From contig JAMKCH010035963.1 in NCBI GenBank assembly GCA_023653785.1, positions 1 to 64,000 on the forward strand: DNA of 64,000 nucleotides, given 5' to 3'. The position numbers and the translations under genes were made by a program. Origin of the DNA: Ophioderma brevispina (taxonomy: Eukaryota > Echinodermata > Ophiuroidea > Amphilepidida > Ophiodermatidae). The notes under the pieces are model-generated. The model was not told where the DNA came from. It worked only from the letters and a program-made list of their open reading frames with translations, and searched no databases. Positions 1 through 12,047 of this stretch are shown in pieces. Every line of letters begins with the position of its first letter. The first letter of the stretch is position 1.

Positions 1-220
1 TAACGCATGGGCTGGAATCAATGAAAGTGCCGTAAACAATATCAATGTAATGAATTAATTATAAGTGTCCATCATTCTGATTGATATTTCAATGCATTTG
101 ATATGACAAAACTTTGGGACCCTCTCCCTCTAACATACAAACTAAACCCATCTTTTACATGAGATTTCACTAGACTCCAACCACTTCGGTAAAATCTGAA
201 GTCCTATACTTGTATTATCT

Positions 221-346
221 GAAGTAGAACGTGAGACGCGCGCGCTATACCAGTGCCGGCCTTTCAGTGCAGTCTGGCGTGTGCTTTGCCTAGCGCGCGC
301 TGAAAGTCGGCACAAAGTATAGCGCCGCGTTGTTACTTCATACTTC
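221..346. repeat. CpG-rich foldback hairpin, family A copy 1
   Basis: The left arm (from 221) and right arm (to 346) are imperfect reverse complements: both carry GAAGTA, a GCGC-rich block, CTATAC and a GCCGRCTTTCAG motif. The element is CpG-rich in an AT-rich setting. The same sequence in the opposite orientation lies at 10,848-10,984, with the flank CTCTGTCC also shared, so this is a dispersed non-autonomous element and not a local accident. No coding potential. Confidence 0.7.
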
Positions 347-1889
347 GAGATGGACAGAGTGAGTATAGAGATAATTAGCGATTAGGCCGCAGACCTTTAA
401 AGGTAGGGGGACAATATAAATGCAACAATTTCAATCTTATCCTTAAAGTCGACATAAATACTTGATCTCATTGATTAAACAGGCTAAATAATATCTGTAT
501 GTGTGTTAAAGAAATTGACAAACCACAATATATTTCTGTATTGTGTGATGATTCGGTATTAGCGCCCTACTTAACATTACATTGAAATCTCTGTGTGTGA
601 TGATCTTTGCATCTGTTGAAAAGAGACTCCTGTCTTTGTGAGAAATGGTGACCACTACCAGGAAGTCTTTCAAAGAGGTTAGTTTTGGTCCTAGTCTTGC
701 GTGGTCAGCAGCCTCTCAGGCAAACTGCAGAAATTCAGAATTCAACTATAGTCCCGTAATAATTGTTGAAACAAGGTACACAGTTAGACTTGTGAGACCT
801 GTACACAGTTCTATTTTAAATCGTTTTTGTGTTTGACGCGCTGTCTACAAGTAGTGAGACTTCATGCAAACACACGCAGGAGTTCAAACAATTATTACTC
901 GACTATATACTGTGCACTGCAAGACTCTGCACTGCCTTGATGAGCATTGGAATGGTAGCTAAAACTGTAGCAGCTGGTCTAATTGACTGATTGAGTTTGT
1001 CTGTCGTTATTTGTAGGGCCCATAGATGAAATGGCCCTAGAAGGCCTAGACTAGGACCATGGGCATGGGGCAGTGGTCTCTTAGACTAGGCCTGCTGAAC
1101 TTGGTTGTTTTTAATTTTGCTTTGGCCATGTCTAAACTTGGCTATGCTTATGGGACTAATCCAGATTTAGATTTACTTTAAGCTTAATTACCAACTCTTT
1201 CATATTCATGTCTACCATAGACGTAAAATCCCAGGGAGGATGGGGGGGGGGATATATATCCCCCAATATTTTAATGAGGGGGGATTGTCAATACGATCAC
1301 CCCCCCAATGTTGATGCCCGTTTATGCGTTTTTGACAATAATAACATCTATTTTAACATAATAAGTTTAAAAAATGGCAAAATTTTCGCGTGCTTCGCGC
1401 GAATTTTGTTTCTAATTCCAATTACATTTAGCGGATTTAGCTATAAATGGCAAAAATTGGGAGCGCGAGAAGCGCGCACAGTATTAAGGGATCTTTTCAA
1501 CAACCCCCGTTTCATTCATAAATTTCATAACCATCTCCCAATGTCAAAAAGAAATTACGCCTGATGTTACTAATGTTATAATCCCTGTTTGTTCTAAGCA
1601 ATACAGAAAATACCTATGGATGGGTGCTTGTATCTCTTTGGCTACAGCCTCAAGTAATATGGCACCCAACCATAGGTATTTTCTTTTAAAAAATGGGATA
1701 ACTTAACATATTGTTCTGATTGGCCTATAAACAATAAATAAACAAAACATGGTTAAAAAAAAATGGGGAATTTGAGAAAGCTCCTTCCTGGGAAAGTGGT
1801 CATTTGGAGGGAAAACTTGGCCATTGGATGGAAATTTATAGATATAGTGGGAAATCTATGTGAAATGCGCCATGTCTTACTGGGAAATT
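347..1889. other. Non-coding stretch with a small hairpin
   Basis: I see no supportable gene here. At 1,240-1,310 there are mirrored G and C runs, and 1,380-1,480 has two GCGCGAAGCGCGC-like blocks typical of old repeats. At 1,606-1,683 a 22-bp stem (GAAAATACCTATGG, then TGGGTGC) folds back on itself around a loop of about 35 nt, a short foldback element. Confidence 0.5.
1606..1683. repeat. Short foldback hairpin
   Basis: GAAAATACCTATGG at 1,606 is matched by its reverse complement ending at 1,683, with the adjoining TGGGTGC also paired and one mismatch in the stem. Probably a tiny MITE. No target duplication was identified. Confidence 0.65.
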
Positions 1890-3439
1890 GGGTCATTCCA
1901 TGTCAAATCACCTAGAGTACAGGTGATTACCTCAGATTGTAATAAAAGTCCATGAAATTGTTCCTCTGTGGCTATAATGAACCCCACAGAAAATTTAAGG
2001 TCAATAGTCCAAGCCGTTTCGAAATTACGGCCTGTTGAAAATCACTCGGGGACCCCCTTTTGCCGAATCGCGACGGAGCGGGAGCCTCCAGTGGTGATTT
2101 TTCATTTCAAAGATGCCTATCTTAGAATGGAATTAGGGGGTATCAAGCTGAAAATTGGTACTTTTTTAAAGTATACTTTGCCCATTTCTTTCAGAATCAG
2201 CAATTTTAGAAGAAACGAGTATCTCATTCATTGTGAAGTTACCAAGCATCTGAAAACGCAAGTTTTAGATAGCGGATATTATTTTTTCCAATTTTCACAG
2301 GTTCCCCCCTTAGGGCACTGGTGCCCATATCAAGGATCCAGAGAATGCTCAAGTTGGTGTTATAATACCGGGCATTAATCTATACCAATAAAGGAGGAAC
2401 AGCTAAAGAAAAAAAAAAAATCTTTTAACCAGGATATGGCGAGTGTAGAAATGGGTCCCACACACAACTTAATTCTTTAAAAAGCGCCCCTGTGGTGATG
2501 TGACAATGTCGAACAGTTATCAGGGTAATGAAAATTTACAACAGAGACAGATATACATTAGACCTTTTTAAGTATCAAATTTACCGCAATGTGACCTAAA
2601 CTCCTTCCCATGGTCCGATGAGGATCCCAATTCTCCATAGACTTACACAGTTCAGACCACGGTCAATGCACTTCTGAATAAAGCTATATTTTCCGAACTG
2701 GGTATATCTCATGGAAATATGGTTAAAACCATGAAGGAGTTAGTCCATTTGCTGATGAAATTTGGACACGTATTAAAGGTCAATGTATATCTCTTCTCTG
2801 TTGTATAATTTCAACTAACTGAGTAAAGGTTCACGGTCAAACAAACCGCCCCCACAACGGGGGCGATTTTTAAAGAATATTGTGTGTAGGACCACTTAGG
2901 ACACTCGGAACACCCACCCCCCGGGCACCCATATCCTTATTAAAAGTTGGCTTTAGCCCTGTTCCTCCCCTGGCGTATAGATATATACCCAGATATTACA
3001 TACACCAAATCTAAGCATCCTCTGGACCTTTGATATGGGACCTGGCCACTTTGAGAAAAATTGAAAAAATCTTTTTGCTACCTAAAACTTGGTGGTTGGA
3101 TGACTGTAAATTCCCCACATGGGGCAAGATACTCGTGTTTTTGAGGACAGATTCTTGAAAAGATTGGGCAGACGTTACTTTAGAGTACCAATTTTCAGCT
3201 TTCAGCACCACTTTTCAATCTAAGATAGAGTCTGAAAATCAAAAAATCACAATGTGTCGCGGTCGACTAAAGGGGGGCCCGAGTTATTTTCAACAGGCGT
3301 AATTCTAAACGGACTTGTTACTAGAGGGCTATAATTTCTGTAGATTAATTATACCATAGAGGAACAATTGATGGATTCATCAAAATATGAGGTATCACCT
3401 GGGGACTTCTGAAAATAGGTGATTTGAATGGAATGACCC
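1890..3439. mobile_element. Giant palindromic foldback element, family B copy 1
   Basis: The 1.55-kb unit starts GGGTCATTCCATG and ends with the reverse complement ATGGAATGACCC. The two arms, about 700 bp each, match as diverged reverse complements almost to the centre (about 2,615-2,740). Matched landmarks include TTGTTCCTCT (1,958 versus 3,360), CTGTTGAAAA (2,032 versus 3,290) and ACAACAGAGA (2,539 versus 2,800). It is flanked by the direct repeat AAATT (1,885-1,889 and 3,440-3,444), which I read as a 5-bp target duplication. The ORFs inside are not conserved-looking. It is probably a non-autonomous DNA transposon with very long inverted termini. Confidence 0.85.
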
Positions 3440-3809
3440 AAATTACATTTTTTTCAACCTAAAATTAAAAAATCTATGCGAATGCCCAAATTGCCTTTTT
3501 TGGCCATCACACAGGGGCTTGTATTGTCATGCAGTGTAGACAAGTCCCAGGCTAGGAAAACAGCCTTTTGTCCGTCAAAGTTTTTTTGAGTAGTTTCCTC
3601 ATTATTGAAACTTGACATTTTGAAATTAGACTGGGGTGGGGCCACCTGGATTTTTGCACTAATTCAAAATGGGCGTCAAAATGTGAAAGATAATAAAAGA
3701 TGAATTAGATTTTAGCTGCCATCTCGGAGTTAGTTGAGCAAAAATATGGATAGCCATGGGGCATATTCAAAAGATTAATTGCAAATATCACGGGGCCTCC
3801 GTTCTAATT

Positions 3810-5624
3810 GTCCCGCGAACGATCGAAATGGGGATCTATAAAATGAGCAGGTCAGTTCGCTTCGTCCGTCGTGAATAAAAATGTAACCTATGGGTTATCG
3901 ATTTATCTGGAGTTCTGTAAGGGCAAACAATGATTGATGTAACTTGGTGGACCGAAGCGGGCTGAAGAGTTTCCTCGACCTGATTAGATTTTGGGTGTAA
4001 TTTTTTTTTTTAATTTTTTAGGTTTTTTCTTTTTTTAAATTTTATCTTGATAAATTGCCTGTCACCGCAAAAAACCCCATCTGTGAATTTCGCGCCGATT
4101 TTCAATCCGTGTTGATGTGACATCTAGAAACGGTTGATTTTGTGAGCCCCATAGTCTGTGTAAACTAATCTTGGCGACCAAAATGGAGTACACTTTCAGT
4201 CATAACTCCCAAACCACACCCTCCTTTAGCCTAAGATTTAACAGGGTAAATGTGAAAAATAGTAGCTTTCTTCTGATACCAAAATTTCGACCACTTTCCG
4301 GTAAAATCTGAGCTTCTGGGGACGAGGCATTAACGATCGGACCATGACCCTTTAAGTATCTGACATGTGCATAATTTATTCCGGTGCGTTCGTTCTCCCG
4401 TGATAAAATTGACCCAAATGTTGTCTACGATTTATCTGGAGTTCCGAAGGGCGACAATGATGTACATTGGTGGAAGGGAGCGGGCCGAAGAGTTCTTGAC
4501 CCGATTAAAATTTGGGCATAAAATTGCTAATTAAGTATCCAATTTGCATAATTTATGAACATTTTCCTGCAAGGCCTGTTGTTACAAGTTTCTGGAGTTC
4601 CGTAACTCGTAAGGCGTATAATGATGTACCGTGGTGGGGAATGCGGGCTGAAGAGTTCTCAACCTGATTAGATTTTTAGGGCATATTTGGGCAAATTGAG
4701 TATGCAAAAGGATCTAGATATTCAAAATCAGATAATTGCTATATTTTTGACAGCTGTACATTTGGATACTCAAAATTCCTGCGTTTCACGAAAGCCCTAT
4801 CAGGGGTCCCAATCTTTTTTTGCATTTGAAAGTAGGTGATATATGCGGCCAGCGGCTTAGGTATGCAAATGACTTATAGAATATGCGTACATTGCTATAT
4901 CTCTGAAAAGGTACGTTGGATAGGCCAAAATTCTTTCGTTCCGCAACAATGAGACTACTCTGCCATAGGGGAGAGAGTGTTGGGGATGGGGGTTAGGTAT
5001 TGCGTGGTGTTGGGGATTGGGTGGGTGTGGTAGGGTTTTGGCAAGGGGTGTTGGTTGCACAGTGTGTTGGGGAGTGGATGTTTGCATGGTGTTTAGGAGT
5101 GGTTGTTATGGGGTGCGGGAAGGGGTTGGAAAGTGTTGGGGAGGGGGTGGATGTGTTGGGTGAGGGTTGTGGGGAGGTTGGTAGGGTGTTGGGGAGGGGG
5201 TATGGTGTTGGGGAGGGGTATGGTGTTGGGATGGGTGGTTGTTGCGATGTGTTGTGGAGAGGAGGGGTGTTTGCGGGGTGTTTGGGGAAGGGCGAGGCAT
5301 GTTACGGGCAATGGGTGGGTGTTGCGGGGTGTGGGTGTTTAGGGGTGTTAAGAAGGGGGTGGTGGGGTTGTTGCAAAGTGGTGGGGGAGGGGTTCAGTGG
5401 TTGGGCAGTTGTGGGGTATGGGGCAGTTGTGGGGTTTTGGGCAGTTTGATGGGGGTGTTGGGAGGTTGTGGGGTGTTGGGGAGGGGGTGGTGTTGTGGGG
5501 GTGTTAGGGTGGGGTTTGCAGGGTGTTGGGATGGGGTTGGGGTGTTGTTAGGTGTTGGGGAGGGGTGGGGTTTGTAGTTGCATTTATCACATGTTAGTGA
5601 TCGCGATAACATTTCGGCGGGGAC
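3810..5624 (+). mobile_element. GTCCCC-ended dispersed element, copy 1
   Basis: Begins GTCCCGCGAACGATCG and ends near TTTCGGCGGGGAC, an inverted match to the intact start GTCCCCGCCGA of copy 2 (27,486-28,743). Homology between copies runs on about 30 nt past the GGGGAC (CGCGTAAATACAAGTTC), so the true end may be near 5,655. Internally, the module ATTTATCTGGAGTTC...CTTGGTGG...GAGTTCTCAACCTGATTAGATTTTGGG (described in pieces) repeats near 3,900, 4,432 and 4,590. A G/T-rich minisatellite occupies its last 600 nt. No ORF of interest. Confidence 0.7.
4975..5577 (+). repeat. Strand-asymmetric G/T-rich minisatellite
   Basis: The plus strand here is almost free of C and A and consists of variants of TGTTGGGGAGGGGG and TTGTGGGGTG. 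There are many runs of three or more G at short spacing, so G-quadruplex formation on the plus strand is expected. Long open frames on both strands follow only from this composition. The array is internal to the GTCCCC element and is absent from the second copy at 27.5 kb. Confidence 0.85.
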
Positions 5625-6083
5625 ATATTTTCGCACGCGTAAATACAAGTTCGCCTTTTTTCGAATGGTTTTAATTTAGTTTCAGGATGATCAAACTGCT
5701 GAACAAAATTTGCAGAAAAAATTAGCAGTTTTTCCTGGCCTGGGACTGTCTAATTTATTCATGTCGGTTGTCACCCATACCTTTATCGAGGGACTACAAT
5801 GGTACATCAATAATGAAGTATTTTGACCTTGGTCCCCGCCCATGACAACCCATGGGTCAAGTGATTAGGTCCCTGTGGATTTGACCTTTTTATTGATTGT
5901 CTTTTATTGACCTCTCAGTTCCTACCGGATGTGCTAAAAGATTTTTGAAGTTTACAACCCCCTTGTTTGACAATTTTACACACATTAAATAGGGTTTGGA
6001 CCATGGTTACCCAAAATGGACCTCTCGACCCATACTTTTGTATATGAATCTCAGCCATTCATATGTATAAGACAATCATTTTT

Positions 6084-7834
6084 GGGTCATTCCATGCCAA
6101 TATCAACAAATCGAGTACAGCATCACCTCATAGATTCTTTCCTTTTTGTGTATTGAAGAATTCATGAGAAACTAAATCCTGAAAATTTGCGCTCTGTACC
6201 TCTCCTCTTCGTTTTCATGCTACTGCAATTTTAAATTGGAGGGGTCTCCTCAACCATGTCCGGTGTGAAATTCAATATTCAGAGGGCCATAAGTAAAGAC
6301 TACATCCCTCAGATCCTTTAAACTCGGCATTATGGATAACCTTTCGTTGGCAGATGGCAAATAGTTACAGAAAAATGCCCATGCCCCCAATCACCTTAAA
6401 TAACAGGGGGTCAAAAATGACCCAAAAACCACTTGGACCATCCTTTGGGGGCCCATAATCAAAAAGTAAAGGATATAAACTTCCGAATTTGGGCTGGTGA
6501 AAGCTATCTTGAATACTGCCCTTGTGTACAATCTTATACTTATATCAGCTTTATTGGAAGGAGAATATAGCCTGTCGCAAAAGCAAAAAGTCCAAATACC
6601 CTTGACCCCCCTAAAAATCAATGTCAGACATTTTGCACAAAAAACCAAATTCTATGCTCTTGAAATATTGGTTTAGAGGGGCCCCTGCTGAAGTTGTGTG
6701 CAAAGTTTCAACATGGTGTCTAACTCCCTTATGTAGGTAAACAGGCTTAAAGAATCTAAAACTTTCAACTAATATCAGCCAAAGTTTCCATTGAAATGTA
6801 ACACAAATTCTGAACTTTGCAACCGTGGGTATTCAAGTGCAGTTTTAAGACTTTGGAAAATCCAGTTTGACCTTGTATACTCTAACAATGAAATTGAAAT
6901 CAATATCATCACTATTAGCCATTATCACCTGATCTAGGTATGGACCAAATTTTCAGCTTGGTGTCTTGTTTGGTAAGGAATTTATATACTTGAAATTATT
7001 CAATGAATTATATAGTAAAGTGAACTGTGCAAGTTAATACATACCCAGTTGGCAAAGTTTTTTTGTTTTCAGGTTTCCGTGTGTTTCATGGAATTCTTTC
7101 AAAACTGAATTACATGAAGTAGGCTTTTTGTGAAGACCATTTTACTTATAGAAGACCATTATTATAGAAGACAGCTATATCAACCACAATGAAACTTTGC
7201 GAAAATATTAAGCAAGGACCCCCTCAACATATATTTCAAGCAGAATTTGGTGCAGAATGTCTGACCTGGGTTTTTTAGGGGGCCAAGGCAAGGTCAAATT
7301 GGATTTTTTACCTTTTGCGACAGCTATATCTCTTCCAATGAAGCTGATTAAGTATATTTAACACAAGGGTAGTATTTAAGATTAAAGCTATCTCCCAGCC
7401 AAATTTTGTAAGTTTAATCCCTTTTACGTTTTTGACTGTACTGGCCCCCCAAATTATGTCCGATGTTTGGAGCCATTTTTGCTCCCCTGTTATTTTAAAT
7501 TGGGGCAAGGTGCATTTTTCTCTGTTCACATATTTGCAATCTGCAGCAAAAGGTTATCCCGAATGGCCAAGTATTGAAGGATTTAAGTGGTGTAACTTCT
7601 TTACTTTGATGGGCCCTCTGAAAATATTGAATTTCACACCAGTACTGTTTTGAGGTGACCCCCCCTCAAAATTTTAAAATTGCTGTAGCGTGAAACGAAA
7701 AGAGGTCAGAGCTACAAATGTTTCAGAATTTTCAGTTTTCTCTGAATTATCTTTTTCAACATAAAACCAAAAAAGAAAGAACTCCATGAGGTGATGGTGT
7801 GCTCCATTTCTGTTGAATTGGCATGGAATGACCC
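6084..7834. mobile_element. Giant palindromic foldback element, family B copy 2
   Basis: Starts GGGTCATTCCATGCCAA and ends TTGGCATGGAATGACCC, so it shares termini with the element at 1,890-3,439. The arms are diverged reverse complements: CATCACCTCAT, GTGAAATTCAATATT and CCTTTTGCGACAG-type blocks recur inverted on the right side. The interior is not similar to copy 1 except near the ends, so this is a second subfamily. No clear target duplication was found (flanks TTTTT and TGTTT). Confidence 0.82.
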
Positions 7835-8119
7835 TGTTTACATATACTTTAGTAAAGTAGTTTTTTTTTTTTTTTTTGAAGCGTAACAAAATTTGTAGTA
7901 TTTTGAACCTTTGACTCCTAAACCATGGGTCATGTATGGGTCCATGATTGATTTTATTGACCTCTCAAGGCTACAGGATGGCTAAAAGATTTGTCATTTG
8001 ACATTGTTTTAAAATTTATACACAGTGTTTGACCTTAGTGACCCAGATGACCCTTATGTTGACCTCATGTTGACCTCACTACCCATAACTTTTTAACGGA
8101 CTTGTTGATCATTCGAACC

Positions 8120-8345
8120 TTTAAATCTTATGTTCGAGCCCCACTGTGGTCACGTGTTTGTGTCCTGGGCAAGATACTTATCTCAATTGCCTCATCCACC
8201 CAAAATCTGGGGAGCTGTTAGGGGGAAATATCACGATCTAGTGGATAGGCTTGAGCGCCTAACAGGCGGCCAGTCTAGATGAAACTTAAAATTATTCTGT
8301 GATAATTTCCCAGTAGGCAGGAAAATAAATGAAAGCGCTTGATCT
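8120..8345 (+). mobile_element. tRNA-derived SINE, 5'-truncated
   Basis: The box B-like GTTCGAGCCCC is followed by CCTGGGCAAGATACTTA and TTGCCTC, a body common in invertebrate SINEs. The tail is GAAAGCGCTTGATCTTATG then AAAAGCGC. Box A is missing on the 5' side, so the copy is truncated. Confidence 0.75.
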
Positions 8346-9240
8346 TATGTAAAAGCGCATAATTCCTCCGCATTTATTTTATTTAGAGAGGGTTCTCAAG
8401 TCCAATTGAATAAGTCAACAATCAAGTCACATAACTGTAGTAATGATTCGGATGTGTTTTGAAGTATTTTGACCTTTGACCTGTAAAGTATGCATCCAAT
8501 AGGTCATAATTGACTTTTTTGTATGTTTTTCTTTTATTGACCTCTCAAGTCCTACAGGATGGGCCTAAAAAGATTTTGCATTTGACCTTGTTTGATTTTT
8601 CCACTGTAATGAGTTTGATGCCCCACTATCTCTTGAAATCATCTTTAATCGGTGAGTTAAATCGTTTTTTTTAAAATAATTTTTTTTTTAATCACTGATT
8701 TTTTTTTTTTTATTTGAGAAATTGTTTTGTATTTTAAAATTCTTTATGCAGATTTTGTTTTATTCTATTTTTTTGCAATCCATTGTGTATGAGTATGTGT
8801 CCACTAAAATGTTAAGTTTTTTTCATGGGGGCAGCCCGCAGCTTAGGCCAAGTAAAATAAGTAACGAATTTCTCATCCAGGTTTATTTCAAAAAAAGAGG
8901 AGGCAGGGCTTTACTATTTACTATTTTTCATTTTGTTATGCTATTCTATTCTTTTTCTTTCCAAGATGGCCGCCAAGCTAAATATGGCTGCTCAGGGTAA
9001 TAAAAATCACCATAGTTGTGCAATTTGAGTATAACTGGATGCATGCAGACATGCAACTGTGGATACAGCTTTCAGTCTTCTGAGAGACCAAATATGTTTT
9101 TTGACCCAAGATCAGTATTCTTGTGAATTTGCCATTTTTTGCCAAAAGTTTGTTCTACATCCTGTATAGCAATGTCAGTGTAGTGAAAGGCCATTTGGTG
9201 CCAAGAATGTTGATTAAGTCTTATAAAGACAATTTTCTCC
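8346..9240. other. Non-coding stretch, T-rich
   Basis: Contains the third GACCTCTCA repeat, long T tracts (8,660-8,720) and no gene I can support. Confidence 0.5.
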
Positions 9241-9815
9241 CATTTAAAGAACTGTCAAACCCCCCCCCCAAGATGTTTTCTTTTTTAAAAGAAAAACATG
9301 TATGACATGAAAAGTTTGATGTTAAAGTCAAAACCTTTTTAAAGGACTCAAACTTGAAAAAAGCTATTCCTATGTACATATGAATGCGTCCCATGAGATA
9401 GAGCTCTTTAAAATCCAGCGGTTTACAGAACAAAACTGAAAAAGAAGCTCCACGTTCGAAAGCCCCATTTAAGGAATGTCAGTAGAAACTAAGTCAATAT
9501 TTTTTATATCACATGAAAAAAGAAAAACTGTCTAAAAATTTAAGGATCATAACTTGAAAACTGAGCTTTCTACAAACAGATGCACTAGAGGAGCTCTTTA
9601 AAAGAGACATGAGGAGAATTTTCAGGAAGAAGAGAAGCGCCCCCATTTTTCTCGAACCACCGTTTTTATCCCTATTGGAATGCTTATATGTACTATGAAC
9701 TGCATCATGCAGTAGTAGCGCTCTTTTAAAAATACAACTTTCCAGAAAAATCGACAGAGTTCCGCTCGTCTGACAGCCATTTAAGAACTGTCAGTAGGAA
9801 CTAAGTCCATAGAGT
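9240..9815. repeat. Highly diverged tandem repeat
   Basis: CATTTAAGGAATGTCAGTAG-type segments recur at 9,241, 9,468 and 9,778, and an AGAGCTCTTTAAAA segment recurs near 9,400, 9,590 and 9,720. The spacing of about 230-310 nt suggests three old units of one satellite or repeat. No coding function. Confidence 0.55.
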
Positions 9816-10187
9816 TTTTGAAACTAGTATTAAATCCGTACTACTTGGCATGTCTGGCAAGTATGCACAATATGATTACTTTGCCCACACATAACGATGA
9901 ACCTGACATGCGAATAGTACACTTGTGCATATAGTAAGGTACGAGTATTGGTCAAAATCATTTTATCCGAAAAAAAAAATGTTATTGTTGCGGTTGCTTT
10001 TTGGATTTTTTGAAAATAGCAACATAACAAAAAAAACCCCGGTTCTTTTGGAGGCGTCAGTAAAAAATCGGAGAGGGCGGGGATGAGCAACTTGTTGTGT
10101 TTTTAATTGGCCTTATAAGTCTTTGAATATTTAGCGAATAGCGAGCGAGGAACAGCATTGAACTGCAAAATTCTAATTTTGCGCCTA
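9816..10187. other. Non-coding stretch
   Basis: No gene or recognisable repeat seen. Confidence 0.4.
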
Positions 10188-10590
10188 TATGAGAGTGGCG
10201 TGGCGTCTAGCTGTTTTAGAGAGCTTGCCTTTGGACAAAATGGTCCCCGGTTCAAAATCGCAGTGGGGCAGGTACTTGCTGGATTTATTCTAGGTACTCA
10301 ATTCTGGATTTATTTTAGAGGAGCTATTGATTAAAATCAGAATTGCACTCTCTCCATGATTCATTTTATATGGGCAAATGAACCATTGTGATTGAAAGCT
10401 TCACTGTACCCATTGTGTATGTTGGTCTCGTCAATGTCGGATGGTAGACAGCAGGGCGCTGATTAGCTGCTGCCATTGTAAGTTGCGTGTCTCTGTCTAA
10501 ATAAGTTAATTAAATAATTTGTTAAGCGCTTGTGATACTGGTTATCTTGTAAAGAGCCGCTATTATTAAATGCCATGCATTAGTATTATT
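10188..10590 (+). mobile_element. tRNA-derived SINE
   Basis: The box A-like TGGCGTCTAGC region, GCTTGCCTTTGGACAAAA and the box B-like CCCCGGTTCAAAATC lie in tRNA-like spacing. A conserved middle (GGGCAAATGAACC) and an AAGCGCTTGTGATAC tail ending in TATTATTA follow. The middle segment is shared with the minus-strand SINE at 12,440-12,801, so both belong to one superfamily. Confidence 0.78.
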
Positions 10591-10847
10591 ATATATATCA
10601 TAATATAACTTACGATCTTTTAAATACAGTGGCTCGATAATTTTTCAAACTCAATTGAAACGTGATTTTTTTTACAGCTTGATTTAATTTAACATTTATT
10701 TTCTGTTGATGAGTCACCAACTCCTCCGCTTGGGAACAGTGTGAAATGAAAGTTGTAAATTTCAAGATTATAATTTGGGTGGTGTGGAATTAAACTTTGT
10801 CGCTTTTTTAGAACAGACTATCATTCTCCTCTAACTCTGTCCAGCGT

Positions 10848-10984
10848 GAAGTATGAAGTAGCGACGCGGGCGTTTAAATTCTACCGACTTTCAGTGCACG
10901 CGTAGCAAAGCACAAGCGCACTGCAACTGAAAGGCCGGCACTGGGTGGCCACTGGGTATACGCGCGCGTTCGTACGTCAACTTC
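10848..10984. repeat. CpG-rich foldback hairpin, family A copy 2
   Basis: Inverted copy of the hairpin at 221-346: GAAGTATGAAGTA starts it, GACTTTCAGTGC and GAAAGGCCGGCACTG form inner arms, and CGTCAACTTC closes it. Both copies share flank sequence, so the mobile unit is larger than the hairpin. Confidence 0.7.
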
Positions 10985-11683
10985 AGACAAGACCAAAGTA
11001 TACAGAGATAACAGCAAATCATATTTGTGATTTCCTAATGATAGGGTCTATGCTATTGTTGTTCAGATTATCCGTATGTTTGGGCCGCTAGGAAAGACAT
11101 TGTTTGGCAGAGGCAGCGAAACAGAAAGGTTGCAACACTTTTTTCTGCGTATCTTGGTCAACAGTTTTCTCTCATCAGAATGCTGAGAGATACATTCAAC
11201 TTTTGTTTGGAAATTAAGATAGTGAGTATATCTGTGTGTGTGTAATTGCTGTGTGAATGATGTTTGACATGAATGGTTTTTGACATAGTATGCAAGTTAG
11301 AAAATTCCTTGCATCTGTTACCTGGAAGTACGAAGCTCAAATTTTATTTTTAGTTATTATTTTTGTTTGCACTCTGCTGAAAAAACATGTTGGTGCAGAA
11401 TCATTTGTATTGCAGAATAAGTTCTGAAAAGTTCTGAAATTCAGCTGAGTAGTGAATCATAATGGAAATGTACCTTTCTTTTTCTTGTGTTTTTTTTCCA
11501 TCAAAATTCTGCTGAGCTCTCCTGGGTATGTTGCAAAATCTGATGCATTTGCAGGAATATTTTCCCAAGCTGCCCCTGCATCTGAATAATGACCTTAGTA
11601 GTGAACCTGATGTCAAAAGCTCTCAGTCACCCAAAAAGAAGTCAGATGCAAGATACAAGCTCAATAGAATGGTACATTGTATA

Positions 11684-12047
11684 TCAAGCCACTATCAGTG
11701 ATCCACCCGAAAGTGTCAAAATATTTGAAATTTGCAGGAATAGCTTAAAAGTGAAGGATAATTCCGTAGAATTCTTGTAAGTTATTTTTTGGAACTGAAA
11801 AATTGACAGTGAAAAAAGCAGCAGTGTTCAAAGATTTGAATCCCCATTCAATTACGTGGTGTAGTAAGCATCCGTACGGACAGTTATAACTAAAATATGC
11901 AATTTTGTGCTTATTTCAACTGCTTTTGGTCCTATCATTTGTAGGGTATGTTAGGATACCTATTCTTGTTACAAATATGCAAAAATCTGATTTTTGATGA
12001 TTTTTTTTTGATTTTCTGATTGAGCAAATCACTGATAGTGCCTTTAA
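11684..12047. mobile_element. TTAA-type MITE, family C copy 1
   Basis: The left end CACTATCAGTGAT and right end ATCACTGATAGTGCCTTTAA are inverted. The whole sequence is an inverted homologue of 17,104-17,437 (shared CCGAAAGTGTCAAAATATTT, GCAGTGTTCAAAGA and CGTACGGACAG blocks). The TTAA is present only on the right. These features fit piggyBac- or Kolobok-type non-autonomous elements. Confidence 0.72.

Larger units (their letters stand above)
5813..8620. repeat. Three direct copies of a GACCTCTCA repeat unit
   Basis: A unit of about 220 nt with TTTTGACCT, TTTTATTGACCTCTCA, CTACAGGATG and CTAAAAGATTT in order occurs at 5,813-6,083, 7,893-8,110 and 8,455-8,620. The giant palindrome 6,084-7,834 lies directly between the first two copies, which suggests insertion into, or expansion beside, an existing tandem array. 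Confidence 0.7.

Noticed and set aside
4857..5648. Several overlapping open frames on both strands
   Set aside because: They come from the G/T-only minisatellite, which lacks stop codons by composition; peptides are G/V/W/C- or P/H/T-rich repeats.
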